NCBI GenBank assembly: GCA_045106875.1
Contig: JBGCFK010000549.1
Location: 1 to 8,031, forward strand
Direction: 5' to 3'
DNA: 8,031 nt
Source of the DNA: Thermohalobaculum sp045106875
GTDB lineage: Bacteria; Pseudomonadota; Alphaproteobacteria; Rhodobacterales; Rhodobacteraceae
The position numbers and the translations under genes are program-made. Within the stretch, counting starts at the first letter, position 1, and each line of letters starts with the position of its first letter. Below the pieces are notes generated by a model, which did no database searches, was not told the DNA's origin, and saw only the letters and a program-made list of their open reading frames with translations. Shown in pieces: positions 1-5,821 of the stretch.

Positions 1-251
1 ACGTCGACGGCGGCATCACTGTTCTCGTAGCGCGTGCTCTCGTCCAGACCGCTGCGCCCGATGATCCGGCCAGACCGCTCGCGCCAGCCCCTCTCAACGG
101 GTGCCATGCGCGACCCGCCGGCACGACGAACAAGCCCGACGAAGTCGACCCATGCGTCCGCGCGCTGGATCTCGTCTTCGAGATCTAGCCCGTCGAACGG
201 GTGGCAAATGCCTGTGACGGCTTCACGCGGGCGGTAATTCCCTTCGCCCAT
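1..251 (-). CDS. Hypothetical protein, 3' end beyond the left edge
   Basis: The minus strand is open from an ATG at 251-249 to the window edge, giving 83 complete codons without a stop. A strong AAAGGAG ribosome-binding site lies 7 bases upstream of this ATG, which fixes the start. The protein begins MGEGNYRPREAV and continues with a mixed, fairly acidic and arginine-rich sequence (for example DGLDLEDEIQRADAWVDFVGLVRR). I see no signal peptide, membrane segment or motif that I recognise. It is the last visible member of the leftward gene string and lies 103 bases beyond the DUF2958 stop, with a strong hairpin in the gap. It may therefore be expressed at a different level from the genes before it. 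Function unknown; the reading frame and start are well supported by the ribosome-binding site. Confidence 0.65.
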   Translation of the reverse strand, partial: MGEGNYRPREAVTGICHPFDGLDLEDEIQRADAWVDFVGLVRRAGGSRMAPVERGWRERSGRIIGRSGLDESTRYENSDAAVD

Positions 252-284
252 GGTGGCTCTCCTTTATGATGTGAGGGGTCAGGG

Positions 285-319
285 TGGACGGCCCGGCCGG
301 GGGAGAGCCGGGCCGTCCA
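285..319 (-). other. Perfect 13-bp GC-rich hairpin in the gap after DUF2958
   Basis: Bases 285-297 (TGGACGGCCCGGC) and 307-319 are exact reverse complements around a 9-base loop. The hairpin lies 35 bases past the stop of the DUF2958 gene and about 34 bases before the start of the next gene. There is no T-run after it on the minus strand, so it does not look like a classical intrinsic terminator. It could be a Rho-independent-like weak terminator, an mRNA-stabilising stem or a processing site. The stem is certain; its role is inferred. Confidence 0.6.
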
Positions 320-354
320 TGGGCGGATGGGAGGTGCCCGCTCTTGTCGGGTTC

Positions 355-720
355 TCAGAGGTCGGTGGTGATATGACGTGCTGCGCGGGCGCGCGCCGCA
401 TAGGCCGAGATCGGTTGATCGAGTTCCGTGTAGAGGTCCCGCTCGACCGGCAGTCCGAGGGCGCCGCGTATGCCGCGAAGTTCCTCGATGGACACATGGC
501 CGAGCTCCGGCGTGCCCATGCCGAGATCTGCCAGGCAGAAGGCCAGATCACCGTCATGCGCGGTGATCTCCGTGATCAGCCAGGTCGCATTGGCATCGGG
601 CGTGAAGAGCTTGATCACCGGCACGTGGTCCGGGGTCTCGTGACCTGCGTCGTGGGCCGCGGCCGTGACCCGGCCATTGGCCAGGAGCCTTGCGTGCTGG
701 GCCTGGGTGAAGAGTTTCAT
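355..720 (-). CDS. DUF2958 domain-containing protein
   Basis: This 121-aa protein matches the DUF2958 family over nearly its whole length, as I recognise it. It has a KLFTPDANATWLITE block at residues 37-51, the FCLADLG...PELGHVSIEEL block at 61-81, and the GLPVERDL block at 89-96. The normal family length is about 100-130 residues, so the gene looks intact. No enzymatic role is established for DUF2958; members are common on plasmids and mobile islands of proteobacteria, often near antirestriction and ParB-like genes, as here. No signal peptide or membrane segment is visible, so it is probably cytoplasmic. The ribosome-binding site is weak (GAGAAAG about 9 bases before the ATG). It follows the 140-aa unknown gene after a 65-base gap and is probably cotranscribed with it. 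Confidence 0.9.
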   Translation of the reverse strand: MKLFTQAQHARLLANGRVTAAAHDAGHETPDHVPVIKLFTPDANATWLITEITAHDGDLAFCLADLGMGTPELGHVSIEELRGIRGALGLPVERDLYTELDQPISAYAARARAARHITTDL

Positions 721-785
721 GGGAGCGCTTTCTCTTATCTGGGATTGTCAGCACTCCCCGGGCAACCCCCCTCCTCTCCCACGAA

Positions 786-1208
786 TTACGCGTTTTGCAT
801 GCCCCAGGGCGCTGAGCGCCAGGCCGGGTGGTCGTGGTGCGCGTCACCGCCGAAGGGCGCAGCGAGCGCTTGAGCGACTTCCTCCAGTCGGGGGAAGAGC
901 GGATCGCGCTCTGGCACGTTTCCCTCGAGGCATTGGTAAAGCTGGCACTCGACCTGCTTGCAGATTGTTGCCGGATCGAGCCCGGTGATCCGTTCGAACC
1001 GGTCGCCCGAGACGTCGGCCATGTAGTCGTCGCGGCTACGCTGACCCTCGCGAGAGGACGCCAGGCGATAGCGCTGTGAGACGGCCTCGACATTCATGGC
1101 CCAGAGACCACGCCCGAGCGTATCGGCGCAGACGGGACGTCGTTCATGGGCAATCAGCGCGTCCGTGGCGATGTGAATGACGGTGCGCGAGACAACAAAG
1201 GCGGACAT
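786..1208 (-). CDS. Conserved hypothetical protein, 140 aa
   Basis: The chosen start is the ATG at 1208, four bases after the stop of the preceding 70-aa gene; the longer reading frame from 1298 would bury most of the C-terminal half of that gene. The protein begins MSAFVVSRTVIHIATDALI. It carries an LGRGLWAMNVEAVSQRYR block (about residues 31-48), a KQVECQLYQCLEG block near residues 88-100, and ends APWGMQNA-like. This arrangement (L-W-x-x-N-x-x-S/A-V-x-x-R-Y, then a Cys-x-x-YQ-C/S-x-E block) recalls small uncharacterised proteins that I have seen annotated only as hypothetical on proteobacterial mobile DNA. Two cysteines and two histidine-rich spots (AHHDHP) are present, but I cannot assign a metal site. 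No signal peptide or membrane segment. The close spacing suggests translational coupling to the ArdC operon. Confidence 0.75.
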   Translation of the reverse strand: MSAFVVSRTVIHIATDALIAHERRPVCADTLGRGLWAMNVEAVSQRYRLASSREGQRSRDDYMADVSGDRFERITGLDPATICKQVECQLYQCLEGNVPERDPLFPRLEEVAQALAAPFGGDAHHDHPAWRSAPWGMQNA

Positions 1209-1212
1209 GGCG

Positions 1213-1425
1213 CTACTTCTTCGGCGTTGCGGTTGAGGTCTCGGGTGCTGCGGCGTTCTCCACGATGCGCCCCCGCAGGACGGCAACCCCGGCAGCAATC
1301 GGATCGGGATGGTCCTTGAAGGCGATCCAGAAGGTGAAGCGGCTGTCAGGATCGGGGCTCAGGCCTGCCTGGCGCTCCAGCGCGCCCAGCGTCCCTGGCA
1401 CGGGGCTGTGCCGAGGCGCGCTCAT
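1213..1425 (-). CDS. Small hypothetical protein, 70 aa, coupled to ardC-like gene
   Basis: The start ATG at 1425-1423 overlaps the TGA of the ardC-like gene (1424-1422) in an ATGA junction, a typical sign of translational coupling, which is why the longer upstream frame (to 1635) is not used. The 70-aa product has a core of about residues 28-57 (SRFTFWIAFKDHPDPIAAG, then VAVLRGRIVENA) that looks like two strands and a helix, and a low-complexity tail rich in Ala, Thr and Pro ending in Lys-Lys. I do not recognise the family. The position directly between the ArdC-like gene and the 140-aa unknown suggests a role in the same establishment or antirestriction function, but that is inference. Confidence 0.7.
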   Translation of the reverse strand: MSAPRHSPVPGTLGALERQAGLSPDPDSRFTFWIAFKDHPDPIAAGVAVLRGRIVENAAAPETSTATPKK

Positions 1426-2327
1426 GCCGCCTTCGCGGGCTCGGCGGACCGGGCCGCCTCCGGCAGCGCCGCCGGACCAGCCGCATCGAGCAACCAGTCG
1501 GCCGCAGCCTGCGCCGCACTCACCGTGCACTGCAAGGCGCGGGGTTCTGCCCGCAACACCCCGATCCAGTGATCGAGATAGGCGGCAGCATTGTCCTCGG
1601 CGGGCTCCAAACCGATCCGTGCGCCCAGGAAACATGCGCCAAGCTCCGCGACCAATTCCTCCTCAGCGTAACTCTCGGTGCTCGTCTTCTCCGGAAACCG
1701 GTCGAGACGGGTTTTGTGGCCCGTCGCGTGGACTCCTTCATGGCAGAGGACCCGATAGAACCCGTGGGCCTCGTCGAAAAGCGCATGCGGGGGCATCTCG
1801 ATGGTATCAGTGGTGGGCAGATAGCAGGCCCGCGTGCCCCTGATCTCTATGGTCAGCCGGGTCGCGTCGAAGAAGCGCTCGTATTCCGGCAATGGTGCCG
1901 GTCCGGTATCCTCTGCGGGAGCGTGCTGAAAGGCCTCCGGCAAGCCGTCGATCTGGCCCGTGTTGAAGACCGTGTAGACCCGCGTGAACGGGATCTTCGC
2001 GGGCTCGCCCTCAGCTCCGGTGCTCTCTTCCTTCTCGACCGTGCCGTATTTGAGCACCCTCGTGCCCTTCTCGCCGCGCCGCACCTGGCCGCCGAGCGCC
2101 TTTGCCTGGCGGTAGGTCAGCCAGTGCGCGCCGTCGAAGCCTGCCTCCTCGGCCCGCAGCCAGAGCGCCAGCGTGTTGATCCCGCGATAGGGCGTCCCGC
2201 ACGCCCGGAGCGGGAGCGGCGTGCCACCCCCGCACCAGGGCTTACGCCAGGGCAGCGTACCTGCCTCGAGCGCGGTGATCATCCGTGCAGTGATATCTGC
2301 GTAAAGCGCATCTGTGCGATCTGACAT
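1422..2327 (-). CDS. ArdC-like antirestriction protein (ssDNA-binding and metallopeptidase-like domains)
   Basis: This 301-aa protein has the two-part layout of ArdC and the TraC-primase-like family. The N-terminal single-stranded-DNA-binding domain (old name DUF1738) spans about residues 3-125. It shows the signature ITARMITALEAGTLPWRKPW, the YRGINTLALWL block at 47-57 and the RRGEKGTRVLKY block at 83-94. The C-terminal metallopeptidase-like domain holds HEGVH at 196-200, which gives the two zinc-ligand histidines and the catalytic glutamate of HExxH. EELVAELG at 223-230 probably supplies the third ligand. Length fits pSA ArdC (about 300 aa). ArdC proteins bind single-stranded DNA entering by conjugation and protect it from restriction in the recipient. 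A GGAGG site six bases before the ATG fixes the start. It overlaps the next gene by ATGA. The gene appears intact, with all catalytic residues present. Whether it cleaves protein is unknown. Confidence 0.93.
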   Translation of the reverse strand: MSDRTDALYADITARMITALEAGTLPWRKPWCGGGTPLPLRACGTPYRGINTLALWLRAEEAGFDGAHWLTYRQAKALGGQVRRGEKGTRVLKYGTVEKEESTGAEGEPAKIPFTRVYTVFNTGQIDGLPEAFQHAPAEDTGPAPLPEYERFFDATRLTIEIRGTRACYLPTTDTIEMPPHALFDEAHGFYRVLCHEGVHATGHKTRLDRFPEKTSTESYAEEELVAELGACFLGARIGLEPAEDNAAAYLDHWIGVLRAEPRALQCTVSAAQAAADWLLDAAGPAALPEAARSAEPAKAA

Positions 2328-2356
2328 GGGGAGCCTCCGGGGTGTCTGAACCTCTC

Positions 2357-2376
2357 TCTGCCCCTCGGGGGGCAGA
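2357..2376 (-). other. 8-bp GC-rich hairpin upstream of the ardC-like gene
   Basis: TCTGCCCC (2357-2364) and GGGGCAGA (2369-2376) are perfect reverse complements around a 4-base loop. The hairpin sits in the 53-base gap between the 81-aa gene stop and the ardC-like start, about 16 bases before the GGAGG site of the latter. No T-run follows on the minus strand. It could attenuate read-through, or modulate translation or mRNA processing of the ardC-like gene. Role inferred from position. Confidence 0.5.
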
Positions 2377-2380
2377 ACAC

Positions 2381-2626
2381 TCAGCCCCGCCCACCTCCCC
2401 GTTCAGCCGGGCCGTGCTTGCGCGATCGACATGCCATCCGGCAGTCCTCTGCATCTTCCAGCACGGCATCGACAAGGGCGTCGTCTGCAATGGCATCCAA
2501 AAGCGCGCGGCAGAGCTTGCTCACGCTGATACCGCGTTGGGCGGCGTACGGCTCCAGGGCTGTGAGGACGTCATTCGAGAGGCGCTTGCACGGTCCGAGA
2601 CGCACCGCATGCCAGATGCCGCTCAC
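2381..2626 (-). CDS. Small protein with a ribbon-helix-helix-like pattern, 81 aa
   Basis: The start is a GTG at 2626-2624 that overlaps the TGA of the preceding 70-aa gene in a GTGA junction; there is no separate ribosome-binding site, so translation is probably coupled. The product has a short N-terminal strand-like stretch (residues 5-12). It is followed by two predicted helices, SNDVLTALEPYAAQRG (about 17-32) and SVSKLCRALLDAIADDAL (about 34-51), separated by a Gly-Ile turn. This spacing (A..RG-x-S-x-S-x-L-x-R) is the pattern of ribbon-helix-helix DNA-binding proteins, but I cannot confirm the fold. An acidic stretch (DAVLEDAED) and a basic, glycine-rich tail follow. If RHH, it could be the repressor of this operon. 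Family not recognised with certainty. Confidence 0.62.
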   Translation of the reverse strand: MSGIWHAVRLGPCKRLSNDVLTALEPYAAQRGISVSKLCRALLDAIADDALVDAVLEDAEDCRMACRSRKHGPAERGGGRG

Positions 2627-2835
2627 AGCGGTAGCGCGAGTTGATCGGCGGACTTGAGGACCGGGCCGAGGTCGTCGACGATGACAATCGACCGCTCCGG
2701 GCAGCGTTCGATTTTCATGATGGTCTCGCGCACCTGGCGTTCGGACGTACCCGTCATTTCGATCGAGACGTGTCCTCGATCATGACGCAAACGGACCCGC
2801 CAGAAACGCAGCGGGGCCGGCTCGTCCCCACTCAT
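2623..2835 (-). CDS. Small hypothetical protein, 70 aa
   Basis: The ATG at 2835-2833 overlaps the TGA of the upstream 125-aa gene (ATGA), and its own stop overlaps the GTG of the 81-aa gene (GTGA), so it is sandwiched by coupling at both ends. The sequence reads as an alpha/beta mini-domain: a strand FWRVRLRHDRG, a strand VSIEMTG, a helix SERQVRETIMKIERCPERS and a final strand IVIVDDLG. The HDRG...E-x-CPERSI arrangement recalls small uncharacterised proteins found next to DUF2958/ArdC genes on alphaproteobacterial plasmids. That resemblance is from memory and cannot be checked here. No signal or membrane segment. Function unknown. Confidence 0.7.
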   Translation of the reverse strand: MSGDEPAPLRFWRVRLRHDRGHVSIEMTGTSERQVRETIMKIERCPERSIVIVDDLGPVLKSADQLALPL

Positions 2836-3209
2836 GCCTCGGGCCTCCGTGTCAGGAAGGCCAGCTCCGTGGTCGGCGCATAGACCCCGCCTGAGATCAG
2901 GTGGGGGTGGTCGGCAATGCGCTCAGCCCGGTAGAACGCCGCCGTGCCGGCATCGCGAAAGTTCCGTTCCAGCCAGGCACAGGCGCTCTCGCGGCCAGTG
3001 ACCGACGCCGGGACCGGCACAGACACGCTGTCGATCAGCGCGATCACGAAGATTAGGCGGGTTGACACGACGGTATTGGCCTCGCTGAGCCGGGGTGGAT
3101 GCATCTGGTCAGAGGGCGCCTGGTCAGAAACCCGGCCCTCGGCGGGCGTTTGAGGGGATCTCCCCGGGCCCTTGCCGGAACACGGGTTCGCATCGTCTTG
3201 AAGGATCAT
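2832..3209 (-). CDS. Hypothetical protein, 125 aa
   Basis: I use the ATG at 3209-3207 because an AAAGGA site lies seven bases upstream; the longer frame from 3275 would start inside the repeat-bearing gap after parB and has no comparable site. Residues 1-45 are polar and low in structure. The C-terminal part has a strand-helix segment VVSTRLIFVIALIDSVSVPV (47-66), a helix ESACAWLERNFRDAGTAAFYRAERI (74-98) and a closing HPHLISGGVYAPTTELAFLTRR (101-122). The hydrophobic stretch at 51-60 is too short and too close to charged residues to be a clear membrane segment. It is the first gene after parB, and its stop overlaps the next start by ATGA. Family not recognised. Confidence 0.7.
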   Translation of the reverse strand: MILQDDANPCSGKGPGRSPQTPAEGRVSDQAPSDQMHPPRLSEANTVVSTRLIFVIALIDSVSVPVPASVTGRESACAWLERNFRDAGTAAFYRAERIADHPHLISGGVYAPTTELAFLTRRPEA

Positions 3210-3344
3210 GGCGGGGTCCTTTCGGGTTGGATGTCGATCAGAAAAGCGAGCCCTGTCGCGGCTCTGCTGACGCATCGGCTCTGCGAGCCTTTGCGCCGGT
3301 GCCCGCGGCTGCGCTGGGCCGCGGGCACTCGGTTTGCAGCGGGC
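3210..3344. repeat. Repeat-bearing gap between parB-like gene and the 125-aa gene
   Basis: This 135-base gap holds three kinds of repeat. A perfect 10-bp inverted repeat, GTGCCCGCGG at 3299-3308 and its complement at 3319-3328, has a 10-base loop and lies 16 bases past the parB stop. A 9-bp direct repeat, CGGCTCTGC, occurs at 3259-3267 and 3276-3284. A small stem GGCTC/GAGCC lies at 3277-3281 and 3285-3289. The large hairpin sits where a terminator would, but no T-run follows on the minus strand. The direct repeats could be protein-binding half-sites, possibly for the ParB-like protein. Sequence repeats are seen directly; roles are inferred. Confidence 0.5.
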
Positions 3345-5339
3345 TCAGGCGGCGGCTGCGTCTGGCTCCTCGACAGTGTCATCCGCCTCTGTCGCATCAG
3401 TGATGTCCGCGTCGTGGCCAGCGGCATCGTCGGGGGCAGCCGCAGCATAGGCCATGCCCTCCGGAAGCCAGGCAGCGGCGGCCGCCTCGGCCTCGGCGGA
3501 GAGATGGCGGGCATCGCCTGCGAAGAACCTGTCCGTAACGGTCAGCAGATCAGCCTTCTTCATGGAGGCGTGGCGCTCGGCGAAGGCCTCACCACCGCAA
3601 GTCGCCAGGATCGGCAGGATCTGCCCCTTGGAGAGCCGCCCGAAGAGCGTCCCGGTCGTAGGGGTCCAGAGCGTGCGGATATCGACGCCCATACGTGCGC
3701 CGGTCTGCTCAAGCGGATGGCGGTCCGGGGTTTTCTCGGCCCCCTGGGCTAGCCGCGGCATGGCGAGTGCAGCCACGCACCAGGCCATGACGGCCTCCCG
3801 ATCCTCGAAGGCGAGGGCCGTGAAGGCTTCAAAACAGGCAGCCCCGTCGCCGGCGCGGGTCCAGTCGAGGGCCAGCCCGTCGCGCGCCGCCAGGAAGGCC
3901 GCGGCGGCAGGTGTATCATCGGATCCGGGCAGGCACTCGGCATGGACCGAAAGGCTGAGCCCGTGGCTCTGATGGCCGCTCATCAGAAGTCGGGTGGCCA
4001 GCGAGAAGACGAGAAGATCAAACGCGGCCACGGGATCCCCGGCAAGATGCGCCTGGAAGACCGTGTTGCGGGCCTTGGCAAGATCCGTGAGAAGGGCCGC
4101 GGAGAACGGTTTGGGCCCAGACTGCGCGCCGTCCTCGACCGATGCGTCCACTTCCCCGTTCCCGGCGACATTGGAGCCCTCGGTGTCTTGCCCGTCGCCC
4201 TTGCGCACGAACCCGGCCTCTATCCGCAAGCTCCCGGCATGGCCAATGGTCACGAAAACCCCGGCACTTGCGATCTGCTCAGGCGTGAACCGCTCTTCGC
4301 GGGCCTCCTCGATTTCATCAAGCCGGATGGAGGCCGCCTCATAGGCCTGCTCCTCATCCTCGGTAAAGGCCCGGTCCTTTGCGTTGGCCGCGTCCTCCAG
4401 TTCGGCCATGCTGGCGATGAGTTCCGCTTCCTCGCGATCAGCGTCCGCGTTCGGCACGGGCTCGGGATAGAGCCGGCCCAGCGCTTGCGTCATCTCCCAG
4501 CCGAGCTCAGGCGTGACCTCGACCCAGGCCCAGCCCTCGGCGCGGGATTGCTCGGCGGCGGCCTCGAGTTTCTCATGGGCGAGCCGGTCAAGAAGGGCTG
4601 CATCTGCAAAGACACCTGCCCCCTCGTCGTCGAAGAGATCGCGGTCAAAGGCCCCGCCGGCGGCAATATAGACCTCGACGCCGACGAACTGCGCGCGCCG
4701 CGCGGACGACGGCACGCCGCCTTCGTCCATGTCGCGCCGGATGCTCCAGGCGTTGGCCCGGAAGGGCGTGTCCGGCGCGCCGCCGAGTTTCTGCCAGACC
4801 GCGCGTTGCAGGTCCGGGTCGGGCCGGCGCGCAAAGGCCATGGCGGCCTCGAGGCTCACATGTCCCGCGCGCATGGCCTCCCGGATTTCCAGGGCGAGAT
4901 CGCCAAGGCGCAGGCGCTTCAGCACGATCGCTTCGGTTATGCCGAACCGCTGGGCGATCTCCTCCGGCACAGCACCCTGGTCGCGCAGGGCGGCAAAAGC
5001 CTCAAACGCGTCGACGGGCGCCATCTCAGCCCGGCAGGTGTTTTCCGCCAGCGAGGGCTCGACGGCACCGTCCTCCGGCGCGAGCACCCGGCAAGGCACG
5101 CCGTGGTCCTGCGCGATCTGTCCATCTTCTGCGAGATGACGGAGGGCAGCGAGGCGCCGCGCACCTGCCGTCACCAGGAACTTCGTCTTGGTGCCGGGCT
5201 TTCGGCGCACCACCAGGTTCTGCAAGAGGCCATGAGCCGCGATCGAGGCCCCGAGGCCCTCGATATCGCCTGGCGCGGGCTGGGCACGCCGGACGTTCTC
5301 CGGGTCGGGCTCGAGCTTGTTGAGGGGGATGGTCTGCAT
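3345..5339 (-). CDS. Large ParB/RepB/Spo0J-family protein, 664 aa
   Basis: The start is the ATG at 5339-5337, with an AGGAG site seven bases upstream; the frame opens further to 5435 but that ATG has no such site. The N-terminus is a ParB domain. It has LNKLEPDPENVR (6-17), GLLQNLVVRR (37-46), the phosphate-contact motif VTAGARRLAALR (56-67, GARR in place of the common GERR) and the ENTCRAEMAPVDAFEAF block (99-115). A helix-turn-helix follows at about 124-146 (VPEEIAQRFGITEAIVLKRLRL), then a segment typical of the family (AMRAGHVSLEAAMAFA). The remaining 480 residues are long for a ParB, with acidic and helical stretches and an acidic, alanine-rich tail. In the family, ParB domains bind CTP and load onto parS DNA. 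Long ParB-like proteins of this type are common on alphaproteobacterial plasmids and islands and lack a partner ParA, as here. Role in partition or in gene control is not settled. Confidence 0.9.
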   Translation of the reverse strand: MQTIPLNKLEPDPENVRRAQPAPGDIEGLGASIAAHGLLQNLVVRRKPGTKTKFLVTAGARRLAALRHLAEDGQIAQDHGVPCRVLAPEDGAVEPSLAENTCRAEMAPVDAFEAFAALRDQGAVPEEIAQRFGITEAIVLKRLRLGDLALEIREAMRAGHVSLEAAMAFARRPDPDLQRAVWQKLGGAPDTPFRANAWSIRRDMDEGGVPSSARRAQFVGVEVYIAAGGAFDRDLFDDEGAGVFADAALLDRLAHEKLEAAAEQSRAEGWAWVEVTPELGWEMTQALGRLYPEPVPNADADREEAELIASMAELEDAANAKDRAFTEDEEQAYEAASIRLDEIEEAREERFTPEQIASAGVFVTIGHAGSLRIEAGFVRKGDGQDTEGSNVAGNGEVDASVEDGAQSGPKPFSAALLTDLAKARNTVFQAHLAGDPVAAFDLLVFSLATRLLMSGHQSHGLSLSVHAECLPGSDDTPAAAAFLAARDGLALDWTRAGDGAACFEAFTALAFEDREAVMAWCVAALAMPRLAQGAEKTPDRHPLEQTGARMGVDIRTLWTPTTGTLFGRLSKGQILPILATCGGEAFAERHASMKKADLLTVTDRFFAGDARHLSAEAEAAAAAWLPEGMAYAAAAPDDAAGHDADITDATEADDTVEEPDAAAA

Positions 5340-5590
5340 GAGGGATCTCCTGTCAAGCGACCCCTCTCTCGACACTCCGGAGGGGCCACAGCCCCCCTGC
5401 CCCACCCTGCCCACGAGACGCCCGTAGCGCTGCAAACCCGCAGCCCGGCATCAATGGCATCGCCCATGCGCAGCCCCTCGCCATGACCCAGGGGAGCGCG
5501 AGCGTTACCCGAAGGGCCAAGACCCGTGAGGAACTTGGGTCGAAGCGAAATGAAGACAGGATGTCCGATCGCAGGGTGCGCGCGCATCGA
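5340..5590 (-). promoter_or_regulatory. GC-rich structured leader upstream of the parB-like gene
   Basis: About 250 bases before the parB start carry no convincing gene but many short complementary segments. Examples read on the minus strand are a CCCTTCGGG stem-loop at 5516-5508 (UUCG-type) and two mutually exclusive stems. The latter are 5517-5521 with 5534-5538, and 5521-5525 with 5537-5541. Others are CCCC/GGGG segments between 5474 and 5496, a GCTGC/GCAGC stem at 5429-5444 and an 8-bp palindrome CTCCGGAG at 5375-5382. The ribosome-binding site for parB (AGGAG) lies at the near end. The alternative pairings would suit a 5' untranslated regulatory RNA or attenuator, but any GC-rich DNA gives some such stems. 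I recognise no named RNA family. Confidence 0.35.
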
Positions 5591-5594
5591 CCTG

Positions 5595-5622
5595 CGCTCT
5601 AGAGAGCGTGATATCCATCACG
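5595..5622. repeat. Two abutting palindromes upstream of the parB leader
   Basis: CGCTCT/AGAGCG (arms 5595-5600 and 5603-5608, 2-base centre) is followed directly by CGTGAT/ATCACG (arms 5607-5612 and 5617-5622, 4-base centre). The two share the CG at 5607-5608. Two perfect 6-bp-arm palindromes back to back fit paired operator half-sites for a dimeric regulator near a leftward promoter for the parB string. I could not pick a convincing -35/-10 pair. Structure is certain, function is inferred. Confidence 0.45.
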
Positions 5623-5821
5623 GGCTGGTTCCGGGAGAGTAAGAGGTCGTACGGTCGGGCTAGATCCGATCGAACAGCCCCGGTGCCAGCTCCTCCCAGA
5701 AGGCGCAGATGGCTGTTGCGTTCAAGGTTGGCTTGGTCGATCAGTGCCAGATACCCCGTTAAGGACGCCCAAAATCTCTTAAGCCCCTGATTTCACGTTA
5801 GTAACTTTGGAGTTCGGATCG
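5623..5821. other. Intergenic stretch without a supported gene
   Basis: I see no gene with a start and ribosome-binding site here. A minus-strand frame is open from 5792 to a TAA at 5505 without an early start codon; part of it (about 5775-5690) reads like protein (FWASLTGYLALIDQANLERN) and may be the relic of a broken gene. The base composition shifts from GC-rich on the left to AT-richer after about 5760, which suggests a junction between pieces of different origin. Confidence 0.4.

Noticed and set aside
250..873. 207-codon plus-strand open frame
   Set aside because: It crosses the DUF2958 gene antisense and a hairpin gap; composition is that of a shadow.
1569..2324. 251-codon plus-strand open frame
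   Set aside because: It is the complement of the ardC-like gene, whose HExxH and ssDNA-binding motifs are clear.
5340..5435. Longer start for the ParB-like protein at 5435
   Set aside because: The ATG at 5339 has an AGGAG site at good spacing and begins with the typical ParB opening; the extra 32 residues are low-complexity.
3942..5486. 514-codon plus-strand open frame
   Set aside because: It lies antisense to the well-supported ParB-like gene and reads as a GC-rich shadow with no family resemblance or ribosome-binding site.
5171..5587. 138-codon minus-strand open frame over the parB leader
   Set aside because: It has no ribosome-binding site and runs 170 bases into parB in another frame. 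Some of its text looks conserved to me, but that is better explained by a nucleotide-level element.
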